Source: Paenibacillus solani
GTDB taxonomy: Bacteria; Bacillota; Bacilli; Paenibacillales; Paenibacillaceae
DNA: 64,000 nucleotides
Assembly: GCF_001277345.1 (NCBI RefSeq)
Contig: NZ_LIUT01000001.1
Span: 3,004,119-3,068,118 of the forward strand
Direction of reading: 5' to 3'
The notes below the pieces were generated by a model that worked only from the letters and a program-made list of their open reading frames with translations, did no database searches and had not been told where the DNA came from. Position 1 is the stretch's first letter. Every line of letters begins with the position of its first letter. Below, piece after piece: positions 29,064 through 38,308 of the stretch. Both the position numbers and the translations under genes were made by a program.

Positions 29064-30086
29064 ATGTTACAAGTGTTAGTGATTGGAGCCGGCACCATGG
29101 GAAGAGCCCATGCTGCCGCCTACGCTTCAATGCCAGGCGCTCAGCTTATCGGCATTGCCGATATCCGAATGGAACAAGCACAGCAGCTTGCAGAGAAATG
29201 TGGTACTCGCGCTTATCCCTCTTTTGAGGATGCAGTAAGCGATTTAGGCACAGAACGAATCAATGTCATTGATGTCTGCCTGCCAACCCCGCTTCACAAA
29301 AATTATGTTGTCATGGCCGCGGATATCGGCAAGCATGTCATATGCGAAAAGCCGCTGGCACGGAGCGAAGAAGACGCACGCTTCATGATCGACTACTGTC
29401 AGGAGAAGGGAGTTCGTTTGTTTGTCGGTCATGTGCTTCGCTTTTTCCCCGAATATGTTAAAGCCAAATCCATCCTCGATCAAGGCGGCATTGGTAAACC
29501 GGCTGTGATACGAGCTGGCCGAGGCGGCGGATATCCCATTGGCTGGAATCATTGGTACAGTGACTTTGGAGCAAGCGGCGGTATTACGCTGGATGCCATG
29601 ATCCATGATTTTGATTACCTCCGCTGGTGCTTCGGTGAGGTGGAACGTGTCTATGCAAAAGGATTACATGGCCGTCATCAGGCCCAGCTGGATTATGCAC
29701 TGGTAACCCTTCGTTTCCGCTCTGGCGTTATTGCTCATGTGGAAGGAACCTGGGCACACGAGGGTTTCTCCATGAACTTGGAGATGGCAGGCACCAAGGG
29801 CATCATTGATTACGACAGTGCCAAGGATAGCCCGATCCTGTTCAAAACAAGAAGCAATGCCGCTACAATTCCCGGCGTTGCTGTCCCGGAAAGCCCGCTG
29901 GCACGAAGCCCCTATTACCGGGAGCTGGAACACTTCATGTCATGCATTCGAGACGGCAGCGAGCCGCTCGTATCTGCTGAAGATGCCTATGAAGCACTGC
30001 GGATCGCGCTTGCCGCTTTAGCCTCTATGGACTCTGGAGAGCCCGTATTGATCGATAACACTACACCTGTCATTACCTCAACCTAA
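29064..30086 (+). CDS. Gfo/Idh/MocA family oxidoreductase 1
   Basis: A 340-residue NAD(P)-dependent dehydrogenase. The N-terminal Rossmann loop is VLVIGAGTMGRAHAAAY, the EKP motif is KHVICEKPLAR (catalytic Lys), and the substrate-side motif is GGITLDAMIHDFDYLRW. Such enzymes oxidise or epimerise inositols, sugar acids or deoxy sugars. ATG 29064 follows AAAAGGAGTG. It is the first of three different paralogues in one operon behind a sugar importer, suggesting stepwise oxidation of an imported sugar or inositol derivative. Confidence 0.9.
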   Translation: MLQVLVIGAGTMGRAHAAAYASMPGAQLIGIADIRMEQAQQLAEKCGTRAYPSFEDAVSDLGTERINVIDVCLPTPLHKNYVVMAADIGKHVICEKPLARSEEDARFMIDYCQEKGVRLFVGHVLRFFPEYVKAKSILDQGGIGKPAVIRAGRGGGYPIGWNHWYSDFGASGGITLDAMIHDFDYLRWCFGEVERVYAKGLHGRHQAQLDYALVTLRFRSGVIAHVEGTWAHEGFSMNLEMAGTKGIIDYDSAKDSPILFKTRSNAATIPGVAVPESPLARSPYYRELEHFMSCIRDGSEPLVSAEDAYEALRIALAALASMDSGEPVLIDNTTPVITST

Positions 30087-30101
30087 AAAGGAGACATAAC
30101 T

Positions 30102-31085
30102 ATGAAAATCGGAGTGATCAGCTTTGCGCATATGCATGCGTTTAGTTACACAAAAGCTCTGCTGGAGATTGAAGGCGTGGAGCTTACCGGCATTGCAGAT
30201 CCCGTAGAGGAGCGCGGCCGGAAATATGCCGAGCATTTCGGAACCGTCTATTATCAGGATTATCGCGAATTGTTAAAACAAGGTTTGAATGGGGTCATTG
30301 TTACTTCCGAGAATGTTCACCATAAAGAGCATGTCCTCGCCGCTGCGAAGGCCGGGGTTCATGTGCTCTGCGAAAAACCGCTCTCCACCAACATACAGGA
30401 CGCCCAGGCCATGATTGACGCCTGCAAAGCGAATGGTGTCCTGCTGCAAACTGCGTTCCCGGTACGCTACAATACGACAGTCGTACGTGCCAAACAGATG
30501 ATTGATGAAGGCAAGTTAGGCCGCATACTGGCCATGAAGGGCACGAATCGCGGCCGTAACCCTGGCGGCTGGTTTGTCGATCCGGAACTATCCGGCGGGG
30601 GTGCTGTTATCGATCATACCGTCCATGTTGCCGATATCATGCGCTGGATTACAGGAACTGAGGTTAAAGATGTGTACGCCGAGGTGGATCATCTGATCTC
30701 GGAGAACCCCATCGACGACAGCGGCATTTTGACGATGGAGTTCGACAACGGGGTGTTTGCCACGCTGGATTGCAGCTGGTCGCGGAACAAGGAGTTTCCG
30801 ACCTGGGGCGATGTCACCCTTGAGATCATCGGTTCGGAGGGAACGCTGAGCATTGACGCGACCAGTCAGAAACTGCATGTCTACACGGATGAATCCGGCT
30901 ACCGCCATCATGCCTGGGGAGATGGCATGGATGCCAGTCTGGTTAGAGACTTCGTATCCTCCATCTCGTCTGGCGCAGCGGAAGCTTCAGTCACGGGAGA
31001 GGATGGGCTTAGGGCGCTTGCTATCGCTCTGGCTGCCTATCAGTCCTCCGAAGGTCATCGGACCGTTGCGATGGCTGAGCTGTAA
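30102..31085 (+). CDS. Gfo/Idh/MocA family oxidoreductase 2
   Basis: A 327-residue paralogue. The dinucleotide-binding end is degenerate (KIGVISFAHMHAFSYTKAL instead of GxGxxG), while HVLCEKPLSTN keeps the catalytic Lys and GGGAVIDHTVHVADIMRW keeps the His motif. The loss of the glycine motif is seen in a subset of the family and may change cofactor handling. It starts at ATG 30102 with AAAAGGAG, 15 bases after gene 1. Confidence 0.9.
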   Translation: MKIGVISFAHMHAFSYTKALLEIEGVELTGIADPVEERGRKYAEHFGTVYYQDYRELLKQGLNGVIVTSENVHHKEHVLAAAKAGVHVLCEKPLSTNIQDAQAMIDACKANGVLLQTAFPVRYNTTVVRAKQMIDEGKLGRILAMKGTNRGRNPGGWFVDPELSGGGAVIDHTVHVADIMRWITGTEVKDVYAEVDHLISENPIDDSGILTMEFDNGVFATLDCSWSRNKEFPTWGDVTLEIIGSEGTLSIDATSQKLHVYTDESGYRHHAWGDGMDASLVRDFVSSISSGAAEASVTGEDGLRALAIALAAYQSSEGHRTVAMAEL

Positions 31086-31278
31086 TTCATCAATCGCACA
31101 GAAGAAGCACACGCATATTTTGCGGGGCTTCTCTGTGCTCTTTTTCATAGAGGATACCAGCTTGAGAGCGCAAAATGAAGGGTTGAATAATATAGAGTCC
31201 GGAGCTATAATCACGTGTGAGCAATCGAGTCACTGGAACATAATACCAACATCTTAACGATCGGAAGTGAGGCAGCAT

Positions 31279-32241
31279 ATGATTAAAGCAGGTGTGATTG
31301 GGGCAGGTGGCATGGGTGCCGTCCACATCAAGAACCTTCATGAGAACGAACATGTACGACTGGCTGCAATATGTGATACGAATGAGACATTAGCCAAGCA
31401 GCAGGCTGAACAATACGGTGCAGCTTATTATACGGACGGCAGTACGATGCTGGAGCAGGAACCGCTGGACGTACTATATATATGCATTCCACCCTTTTGC
31501 CATGGAGATTTAGAAGAACAAGCCGCCGCGAAAGGGATTCACTTGATGGTAGAGAAGCCGCTTGGTCTGGACATCGAGTCCGTACGACATAAAGCCAAGG
31601 TTATTTCTGAAAGCGGGATCATTGCAGCTTCCGGTTATTGCTTGCGGTACCTGGATACCGTAGCGATTGCCAAGGATTATCTTAAGGACAAAAAAATCGG
31701 CATGGTCCGTGCCCATTACATAACAACACCCGTACCCACTCCTTGGTGGCGCAAAAAAGCATTGTCCGGCGGGCAGCTTGTTGAACAATCCACCCACACA
31801 ATGGACCTGGTTCGTTACCTGTGCGGGGATATAAACCGTCTATATGCCGATATGAATCTCCTGCTTATGGATGACATTCCGGATCTGGACATTCCGGATG
31901 TGGGTGCCATTCAGTTCGTGCTGGAATCCGGAGCTGTCGGCCATATGCAAACAGGCTTCATCCAGTTTGATCACCGCAACGGAATCGAAATTATGGGCCG
32001 GGACTACCGCTTAGTGCTGGACGGAACCACGCTCTCCATTGTAGACAAAGAGAAGGAAATCGTGTATCGCAGCAAAACAGACTTTTACAAAAATCTAACC
32101 CATGCCTTGATTGACGCTATTCGTAACAACGACCCGAGCCTCGTGCTGGCGTCTTATGAAGACGGCTTCAAGACGCTGGAAGCGACGCTCGCTGCTAATG
32201 AATCTGCGGAAACCGGCCAACCTGTCATCCTGCAGAAATAG
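31279..32241 (+). CDS. Gfo/Idh/MocA family oxidoreductase 3
   Basis: A 320-residue paralogue with GVIGAGGMGAVHIKNL as Rossmann loop, HLMVEKPLGLD as the Lys motif and GGQLVEQSTHTMDLVRYLCG as the His motif. ATG 31279 is chosen because GGAAGTGAGG lies just upstream; a GTG at 31267 would add four residues. A 190-base gap separates it from gene 2, and a strong terminator follows. It is therefore probably the last gene of the operon. Confidence 0.9.
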   Translation: MIKAGVIGAGGMGAVHIKNLHENEHVRLAAICDTNETLAKQQAEQYGAAYYTDGSTMLEQEPLDVLYICIPPFCHGDLEEQAAAKGIHLMVEKPLGLDIESVRHKAKVISESGIIAASGYCLRYLDTVAIAKDYLKDKKIGMVRAHYITTPVPTPWWRKKALSGGQLVEQSTHTMDLVRYLCGDINRLYADMNLLLMDDIPDLDIPDVGAIQFVLESGAVGHMQTGFIQFDHRNGIEIMGRDYRLVLDGTTLSIVDKEKEIVYRSKTDFYKNLTHALIDAIRNNDPSLVLASYEDGFKTLEATLAANESAETGQPVILQK

Positions 32242-32242
32242 T

Positions 32243-32294
32243 AAAAAAGGGGCATGCTCGTGGTCTGTATACCTTGAGCATGCCCCTTAATTTT
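32243..32294 (+). terminator. Terminator of the sugar operon
   Basis: AAGGGGCATGCTC pairs perfectly with GAGCATGCCCCTT around a 16-base loop, then AATTTT. Confidence 0.9.
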
Positions 32295-32398
32295 AGGTTA
32301 AAAAATGCTTAGATCGTGTAACGCAGCAAGCTGCTTTATATCCAGGAAGCTTGCTACTTGCGCGTTATCCGTATTGGAGAGTTGAGCCCAATCCATTC

Positions 32399-33823
32399 TT
32401 AAAGCCCCAGGGAAATGTATTTCACTTCCAGGAACTCCTCCATACCATAATGTCCGCCTTCCCGGCCAAGCCCGCTCTCTTTAAATCCGCCAAACGGTGC
32501 TTGCGCAGTTGAAGGCACAGGATCATTCACACCAACAATCCCGTATTCCAATGCTTCAGCAATGTGTACGGCTTCCCCAAGATTCTGGGTAAATACATAG
32601 GCCGCTAATCCATAAGGGCTGTCGTTGGCACGTTCCACTGCTTCATCAATCGTAGCAAAAGTCGTGATCGGAGCAAGCGGACCAAAGGTTTCTTCATTCA
32701 TGCATTCCATATCATCGGTTACGTTGACCAAGACTGTAGGCTCGATGTAGTGACTTCCTAGCTCAGACAGAACTTGACCTCCTGCCAAAATGGTACCGCC
32801 TTTCTCTACAGCATCCTTGATCTGCTTTACAACTTTATCTACAGCGTCTTGATTAATCAGAGGACCGATATCGACACCAGCCTCGAGTCCATTCCCTACC
32901 TTCAATTGCTTAACGCGCTCGGCAAATTTACTTGCAAACTGGTCGGCCACTTCCTCCTGTACGTAAACCCGGTTCGCACAAACGCAGGTTTGTCCCCCAT
33001 TTCGGAACTTCGAAGAGACTAAGCCCGCAGCAGCTTGGTCCAAATCTGCTTGATTGGTCACGATAAACGGAGCATGGCCGCCAAGCTCAAGCGATATTTT
33101 CTTCACGTTAGCTGCAGCACCTGCCATCAATTGCTTCCCGACTTTAGTTGACCCCGTAAAAGAAAGCTTTCTTACCCGAGAATCCTCTTGCCATACACTG
33201 GAGATATCGCTTGAAGATCCAGTTACGATATTAATGACCCCGGCAGGAATACCAGCCTCCTCTGCTAGCTCCACCAGCTTGATGGCCGTAAAAGGCGTTT
33301 CACTGGATGGCTTGATTACGACCGTACAGCCGGCCGCCAGGGCAGGAGCAACTTTTCTTGTAATCATCGAAGCAGGAAAATTCCAAGGCGTAATGGCTGC
33401 CACTACACCAACGGGCTGCTTGGTAACAATAATACGCTGACGGTTCGACGATCCGGGTATGGTTTCTCCATATACGCGTTTACCTTCTTCCGCGTACCAA
33501 GCCACAAAGCTATTTGCATAAGCAATCTCGCCAGCCGCTTCCTGAAGCGGCTTCCCCTGCTCCGTGGTCATGATCCGGGCCAGTTCCTCCGTATGCTCTT
33601 CTATTAATTGATGCCAGCGGCGAAGCAGATCTCCCCGCTCATTCGCCGTTCTGCGTGACCATGCCGGAAAAGCTTTAGCTGCGGCATCCACCGCTTGCTT
33701 CGCCTCCTCCTTGCCTGCTTTGGGAACACTACCGATTTTCTTGCCGTCCGCAGGATTATATACATCCATCTGTTCATCCGTCTCAATCCATTGTCCGCCA
33801 ATATAATTCTGATTCCTAAACAT
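32399..33823 (-). CDS. gabD: NAD(P)-dependent succinate-semialdehyde dehydrogenase
   Basis: An aldehyde dehydrogenase superfamily enzyme of 474 residues, oxidising succinate semialdehyde (from GABA) to succinate. Visible are the cofactor-binding AITPWNFPASMITRK, catalytic Glu in LELGGHAPFIV, catalytic Cys in RNGGQTCVCANR and NDSPYGLAAYVFT. The C-C pair (CVC) and TAQAPFGGFKESGLGREGG tail fit GabD. ATG 33823 has AAGGAGG nine bases upstream. The protein acts in the cytoplasm; no GABA aminotransferase gene is in the window. Confidence 0.9.
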   Translation of the reverse strand: MFRNQNYIGGQWIETDEQMDVYNPADGKKIGSVPKAGKEEAKQAVDAAAKAFPAWSRRTANERGDLLRRWHQLIEEHTEELARIMTTEQGKPLQEAAGEIAYANSFVAWYAEEGKRVYGETIPGSSNRQRIIVTKQPVGVVAAITPWNFPASMITRKVAPALAAGCTVVIKPSSETPFTAIKLVELAEEAGIPAGVINIVTGSSSDISSVWQEDSRVRKLSFTGSTKVGKQLMAGAAANVKKISLELGGHAPFIVTNQADLDQAAAGLVSSKFRNGGQTCVCANRVYVQEEVADQFASKFAERVKQLKVGNGLEAGVDIGPLINQDAVDKVVKQIKDAVEKGGTILAGGQVLSELGSHYIEPTVLVNVTDDMECMNEETFGPLAPITTFATIDEAVERANDSPYGLAAYVFTQNLGEAVHIAEALEYGIVGVNDPVPSTAQAPFGGFKESGLGREGGHYGMEEFLEVKYISLGL

Positions 33824-33943
33824 CGTAACAACCTCCTTATACAATCTTACTTTGTGAGCTTCTATTCTGTGGATACGCAGCTAAAATGGTAAAACGTACT
33901 CACTACTATTATCCGATAACCACTTACCCTCATGCAAAATAAT

Positions 33944-33980
33944 AAAACACTGGAACTTATATCATAAGTCCCAGTGTTTT
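33944..33980. terminator. Terminator of the siderophore-binding gene
   Basis: AAAACACTGG-A-ACTTAT pairs with ATAAGT-C-CCAGTGTTTT around an ATC loop, 25 bases past the stop of the minus-strand binding-protein gene. T-runs flank both sides. Confidence 0.9.
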
Positions 33981-34004
33981 AAATATTCGTATCAATGCAT
34001 CATC

Positions 34005-34979
34005 TTATTTAATGGCTGCGTCTACTTCAGTAACCATTTCCGATACGGACGTCAAGCCGCCGCCAGAAAGATACCAGAAATCTGGATTCAGATAAACGAT
34101 ATGGCCTTCTTTTGCCGCCTTCGTTGTATTTACAAGCTCGTTCTCAACAACAGCTTTGGCACCTGATTCCCCTTCACCAGTGGAAACAGCAGCACCGCGG
34201 TCAACAACGAAGAGATAATCCGGGTTCATCTCAACGATATACTCATTGGAGATGTCTTTACCATGTGTGCTGACCTCAATATTAGGATCTACAGCTTCAA
34301 AGCCAAACACATCATGCAGAATACCGAAGCGGGAACCTGGTCCATAGGCGCTAATTTTGCCTTCATTCGCCAGAATGATCAGTGCTTTCTTACCTGTAGC
34401 CGTTGCTTTCTCGTTCAAAGTTTTAATGTTCTCGTCAATGGTAGCCAGCTCTTTTTCAACTTCTGCTTCTTTACCAAAGATTTGACCCAGTGTATTCATG
34501 TTGGACTTGAAGGATTCCATGTATTTGCTGGTATCTACGCCCAGGAAGACGGTCGGTGCGATCTTGTTCAGCTCATCATAAGCATCTTGCTGTCTGCCGG
34601 AGATAATGATCAGGTCTGGCTTAATGCTGTTGATTTTCTCAAAATCTGGTTCTTTCAAGCTGCCTACGTTCTCGTACTTCTTATCTTCGAATTTGGACAA
34701 GTATGCCGGAATATTCGCTTGTGGTACACCCAGGACATCAACGCCCAGCTTATCCAGAGAGTCAAGAATACCGAAATCGAAAACAACGACGCGGGAAGGA
34801 TTCTTAGTAATATCTGCTTTGCCCAGTTTATGCTCGATTGTCAATTTCTCGGTCGCTGCGGGAGAATCCCCAGCAGCAGCATCTCCACCGCTTGCTCCGC
34901 CTGTTTTGTCACTTTGTCCGCAAGCAGCAAGCACAAGGGTGAACATTGCTACCATAAATAAAGCTAACCATTTTCTCAT
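34005..34979 (-). CDS. yclQ: Siderophore ABC transporter binding lipoprotein, YclQ-like
   Basis: A 324-residue class III solute-binding protein on the outer face of the membrane. The signal peptide MRKWLALFMVAMFTLVL ends in lipobox LAAC. Two-lobed-fold signatures are NPSRVVVFDFGILDSLDKLGV, PDLIIISGRQQDAYDELNKIAPTVFL and NPDYLFVVDRG. Gene order and length match B. subtilis YclQ, the petrobactin binder. ATG 34979 has GAGGTG six bases upstream. It lies 208 bases past the ATPase gene, so it may have extra transcripts. Confidence 0.85.
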   Translation of the reverse strand: MRKWLALFMVAMFTLVLAACGQSDKTGGASGGDAAAGDSPAATEKLTIEHKLGKADITKNPSRVVVFDFGILDSLDKLGVDVLGVPQANIPAYLSKFEDKKYENVGSLKEPDFEKINSIKPDLIIISGRQQDAYDELNKIAPTVFLGVDTSKYMESFKSNMNTLGQIFGKEAEVEKELATIDENIKTLNEKATATGKKALIILANEGKISAYGPGSRFGILHDVFGFEAVDPNIEVSTHGKDISNEYIVEMNPDYLFVVDRGAAVSTGEGESGAKAVVENELVNTTKAAKEGHIVYLNPDFWYLSGGGLTSVSEMVTEVDAAIK

Positions 34980-35187
34980 TGTCTGCACCTCATTAATTTT
35001 TTTGATATTTTCATATAAATCAACATATATTTGAATTTATGGTTGATTATGTAATCTTATGGAGACAGATGGATTCGTGCCGACCTCTATTTCAAGGCAG
35101 CTTCCTGATGAGTGGAGATAAGGATTCCGATCTTTCTTCCTTCCTTGATAGAACCCCTATCCTCACCTCACGATCTCTTCATCGCTT

Positions 35188-35946
35188 TTAGGCGTAATAT
35201 ACACATACTCTATTGTCATTAATCTCTTCGATCTCGATATCCATATCGTAGATATCACGAAGGACATTGCTCTGAATGATATTTTTGGTCTGACCTTCGC
35301 TCTCGATGGCACCGTTCTTCAATGCAACGATGTAATCCGAATAGAAGGAAGCGAAGTTGATATCATGGATTACGATGACAATCGTTTTGTTCAGATCTGC
35401 AACGAGCCTTCTGAGAATCTTCATAATCTGCACGGAGTGTTTCATGTCCAAGTTATTCAGGGGCTCATCAAGCAGAATATAATCCGTGTTCTGAGCGATG
35501 ACCATTGCAATATAAGCACGCTGGGTCTGACCGCCGCTGAGCTGATGGAGGAATTTATGCTGCATATCCCCAAGCTCCATATAAGAGATTGCTTCGTCCA
35601 CGTATTTCTCGTCTTCTGCATTCAGTCTACCTTGCGAGTAAGGAAAACGGCCGAAGGATACAAGCTCGCGTACCGTTAAGCGTAGGCTGATATGGTTGGA
35701 TTGTTTCAGTATGGAAACCTTCTTCGCCAAGTCTCCGCTCTTCCATTGGCTTACCTCTTTGCCGTCAACGGTAATTTGACCGCTGTCCTTGCCAGTCAAT
35801 CTGCTAATCATGGACAGCAAAGTACTCTTACCGGCGCCGTTAGGACCGATAAAGGAAGTGATCTGACCTTTCGGGATCGTAACTGACACGTTGTCAACGA
35901 CCTTTTTGCCGCCATAGACTTTCGATACGTTCGTAACCTGGATCAT
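35188..35946 (-). CDS. yclP: Siderophore ABC transporter ATPase, YclP-like
   Basis: A 252-residue FecE/BtuD-type ATPase: Walker A GPNGAGKST, signature LSGGQTQRAYIAMVIAQ, Walker B YILLDEPLNNLD and switch His in VIHDINFA. Its ATG overlaps the upstream permease stop by four bases. The length equals B. subtilis YclP. It drives import of a ferric siderophore. Confidence 0.92.
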   Translation of the reverse strand: MIQVTNVSKVYGGKKVVDNVSVTIPKGQITSFIGPNGAGKSTLLSMISRLTGKDSGQITVDGKEVSQWKSGDLAKKVSILKQSNHISLRLTVRELVSFGRFPYSQGRLNAEDEKYVDEAISYMELGDMQHKFLHQLSGGQTQRAYIAMVIAQNTDYILLDEPLNNLDMKHSVQIMKILRRLVADLNKTIVIVIHDINFASFYSDYIVALKNGAIESEGQTKNIIQSNVLRDIYDMDIEIEEINDNRVCVYYA

Positions 35947-36890
35947 GCTTTACTCTCCTTTAGTAGCAGGTATATGAAGTAAACACCGCCGATGAAGTTT
36001 ATGATAACGCTGAGCGTAGTAGAGAACGTAAATACCCGTTCTACAACCAGTTGTCCGCCGACCAAGGCGATAATACTAATCAGAATGGAAGCAGTGATTA
36101 AGTGTGAATGCCGATAGGTTTTCATCACTTCATAAGCAACATTGACGACGAGCAGACCAAGGAATGTGATCGGCCCAACCAGCGCGGTCGCAACCGAGAT
36201 TAATATGGCTACAATGATCAGGAGCCGCTTGACAACATAATCATAATTCACACCCAGATTAATCGCCTGCTCACGGCCGAGCGATAGCACGTTTAGGTAC
36301 TTAGCAAACCGGGCAAAATACAGCAGGGTCAACGCTACTACAATGAATGAAAGAACCAGAAGCTCGGTTTTCACATTGTTGAAGCTGGCGAACATTTTGT
36401 CAGCTACAAACTGGAACTCGTTCGGATCAATCAGCACCTCCATGAAAGAAGACATACTGGAGAACAGAGTTCCAAAGATCATGCCGATCAGCAGCAGGAA
36501 GTATATGTTGTTTCCTTCCCTCTGGAACAGAATCTTATACAACACTCCGGCAAACAGAATCATCGCGCCGACATTGATCAGAAAGTTTACATTGCTGCCC
36601 AATTTATGCAGCGTGAAAGATCCAAAGACGAAGATAACTGTGGTCTGGATTAAAATATATAAGGAATCTAATCCCATCACGCTTGGCGTCAAGATCCGGT
36701 TATTCGTGACCGTTTGGAACACCGTGGTTGACAGAGCAATCGCTCCGCCGGTCAGAATAATGGCAAGCACTTTCTTGATTCTTCTTGGAAAAGCGTAATC
36801 CCAACTGCCCCCAAGATCTATGAACAGAAAGACTGCCACCAGGATGATTGCCGCCGCGGCCAACAGGCCGAGTTTGGCTTTATAAGTCAT
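35943..36890 (-). CDS. yclO: Siderophore ABC permease, YclO-like
   Basis: A 315-residue FecCD-family permease with eight to ten TM segments; typical are GGAIALSTTVFQTVTNNRILTPSVMGLDSLYIL and GPITFLGLLVVNVAYEVMKTYRHSHLI. It overlaps the first permease gene by 11 bases and the ATPase gene by four, so translation is coupled. Confidence 0.92.
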   Translation of the reverse strand: MTYKAKLGLLAAAAIILVAVFLFIDLGGSWDYAFPRRIKKVLAIILTGGAIALSTTVFQTVTNNRILTPSVMGLDSLYILIQTTVIFVFGSFTLHKLGSNVNFLINVGAMILFAGVLYKILFQREGNNIYFLLLIGMIFGTLFSSMSSFMEVLIDPNEFQFVADKMFASFNNVKTELLVLSFIVVALTLLYFARFAKYLNVLSLGREQAINLGVNYDYVVKRLLIIVAILISVATALVGPITFLGLLVVNVAYEVMKTYRHSHLITASILISIIALVGGQLVVERVFTFSTTLSVIINFIGGVYFIYLLLKESKA

Positions 36891-37833
36891 AAGCCTTTCT
36901 CCTCATCAGTAAGAAAATGAATATGCCGCTTCCGAGTACGCCCACGGTTAGACTAATCGGAATTTCGTAGGGATAGATTACAATCCGGCCAAGAATGTCA
37001 CAGAACAATACGAACCCGGCCCCCAAGAGTGCGGTATGCGAAAGGCTCTTCTTCAAGTGATCTCCTAAGTACAGGCTGACGATATTCGGAATAATCAGAC
37101 CAAGAAACGGAATCACTCCAACCGTTAACACAACGGATGCCGTAACCAGCGCTACAATGACCAGACCCACATTCACAATTCTCCTGTAACGAAGTCCCAG
37201 GTTCGTTGCGAATTCTTCTCCCATCCCAGCCACTGTGAATTTGTTGGCGAACAAGTATGCCATAATCACCAGCGGGATACTAATATAAAGCATTTCATAT
37301 TGGCCCTTCATGATCATGGAGAAGTCACCCTGGAGCCATGCGGACATGTTCTGGATCAGATCATATTTGTAGGCAAAGAAGGTAGCAATTGAACTGACGA
37401 TGTTACCAAACATAAGCCCTACAAGCGGGATAAAGATCGCATCCTTGAACTTGATTCGATCCAGGATCTTCATGAAGATAAAAGTACCTGCCAAGGCGAA
37501 TACAAAAGCCACCAGCATTTTGATAAGCGGACCGCTAGTCGTGAAGACCAGCATGGCCACCAATATCCCCAGCCTCGCAGAGTCCATCGTGCCTGCCGTG
37601 GTTGGCGATACGAACTTGTTACGGCTGAGCTGCTGCATGATTAAACCGCAGATACTCATGCTGACACCCGCCAATATGAGACTGACTAGCCTGGGAATGC
37701 GGCTGACAAGCATAATATGCTGTTGTTGTTCGGTCATGGAGAACAGTTCGAGTGGCGATATATCTTTAACTCCAATAAATAAGGAAATGATGGAGAGTAC
37801 CACAACTGCTGCTAATAAATATCTTAATTTCAT
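36880..37833 (-). CDS. yclN: Siderophore ABC permease, YclN-like
   Basis: A 317-residue FecCD-family permease. SRIPRLVSLILAGVSMSICGLIMQQLSRNKFVSPTTAGTMDSARLG and VGVIPFLGLIIPNIVSLYLGDHLKK are typical. It is the first gene of the yclNOPQ-like operon under a Fur-boxed promoter and pairs with the second permease. Confidence 0.92.
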   Translation of the reverse strand: MKLRYLLAAVVVLSIISLFIGVKDISPLELFSMTEQQQHIMLVSRIPRLVSLILAGVSMSICGLIMQQLSRNKFVSPTTAGTMDSARLGILVAMLVFTTSGPLIKMLVAFVFALAGTFIFMKILDRIKFKDAIFIPLVGLMFGNIVSSIATFFAYKYDLIQNMSAWLQGDFSMIMKGQYEMLYISIPLVIMAYLFANKFTVAGMGEEFATNLGLRYRRIVNVGLVIVALVTASVVLTVGVIPFLGLIIPNIVSLYLGDHLKKSLSHTALLGAGFVLFCDILGRIVIYPYEIPISLTVGVLGSGIFIFLLMRRKAYDL

Positions 37834-37907
37834 GGCTCTTCCTTCTACACGTTTGTCTCTGTTCTAGCCTCATAGCTTGTAATCTTCATAATTATGAATA
37901 TTCTCAT

Positions 37908-37922
37908 TGAGATTGATTATCA
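37908..37922 (-). promoter_or_regulatory. Fur box 1
   Basis: TGAGATTGATTATCA matches the 7-1-7 consensus TGATAATNATTATCA at 12 of 14 fixed positions. It lies about 20 bases downstream of the -10 box, between promoter and yclN. Confidence 0.8.
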
Positions 37923-37939
37923 ATCGCGTTCTGATATGC

Positions 37940-37968
37940 ATTATATCATCCTCATTCTCAATCGACAA
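37940..37968 (-). promoter_or_regulatory. Promoter of the yclNOPQ-like operon
   Basis: On the minus strand TTGTCG (37968-37963), a 17-base spacer and TATAAT (37945-37940). The spacer itself (minus TGAGAATGAGGATGATA) is a degenerate Fur box. Confidence 0.75.
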
Positions 37969-37975
37969 GTATAAT

Positions 37976-37990
37976 TGAGAATCAAAATCA
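37976..37990. promoter_or_regulatory. Fur box 2
   Basis: TGAGAATCAAAATCA matches 11 of 14 fixed consensus positions and lies just upstream of the -35 box. With box 1 and the spacer it forms a cluster spanning the promoter. Confidence 0.55.
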
Positions 37991-38124
37991 TTTAAATGTT
38001 TCATTTTGGGATTATTTGTTCATCGAATGTTCATAATATGAAGTTTCATCAGGTTTGCGGGGATCCGTTCTCATTTTTCCATAATCGCCCCTTCACCCTC
38101 ATTGATAAATTGAACAATGGATCG

Positions 38125-38153
38125 TTGACAATGAATCTATATTATATTAATAT
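38125..38153 (+). promoter_or_regulatory. Promoter of the nitroreductase gene
   Basis: TTGACA (38125-38130), 17 bases, TAATAT (38148-38153). Confidence 0.55.
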
Positions 38154-38172
38154 ACTAACATAACTATTATTC

Positions 38173-38191
38173 CTAACTAATTGTTAGTTAG
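38173..38191 (+). promoter_or_regulatory. Perfect 8-bp palindromic operator
   Basis: CTAACTAA-TTG-TTAGTTAG lies just after the expected start point, where a bound repressor would stop transcription. Nitroreductases of this type are often controlled by redox-sensing MarR/DUF24 repressors; the sequence differs from the motifs of YodB, CatR and MhqR that I know. Confidence 0.6.
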
Positions 38192-38308
38192 TGTGGAATG
38201 ATCTTTCTTATTATACTATTACCAGAATCGAATATGCATAATTGCTCCTTGTTAAGGACATCTTTCTAATCAGAGTCATGTATATTTGATTACTCAGGAG
38301 GTTAATTC

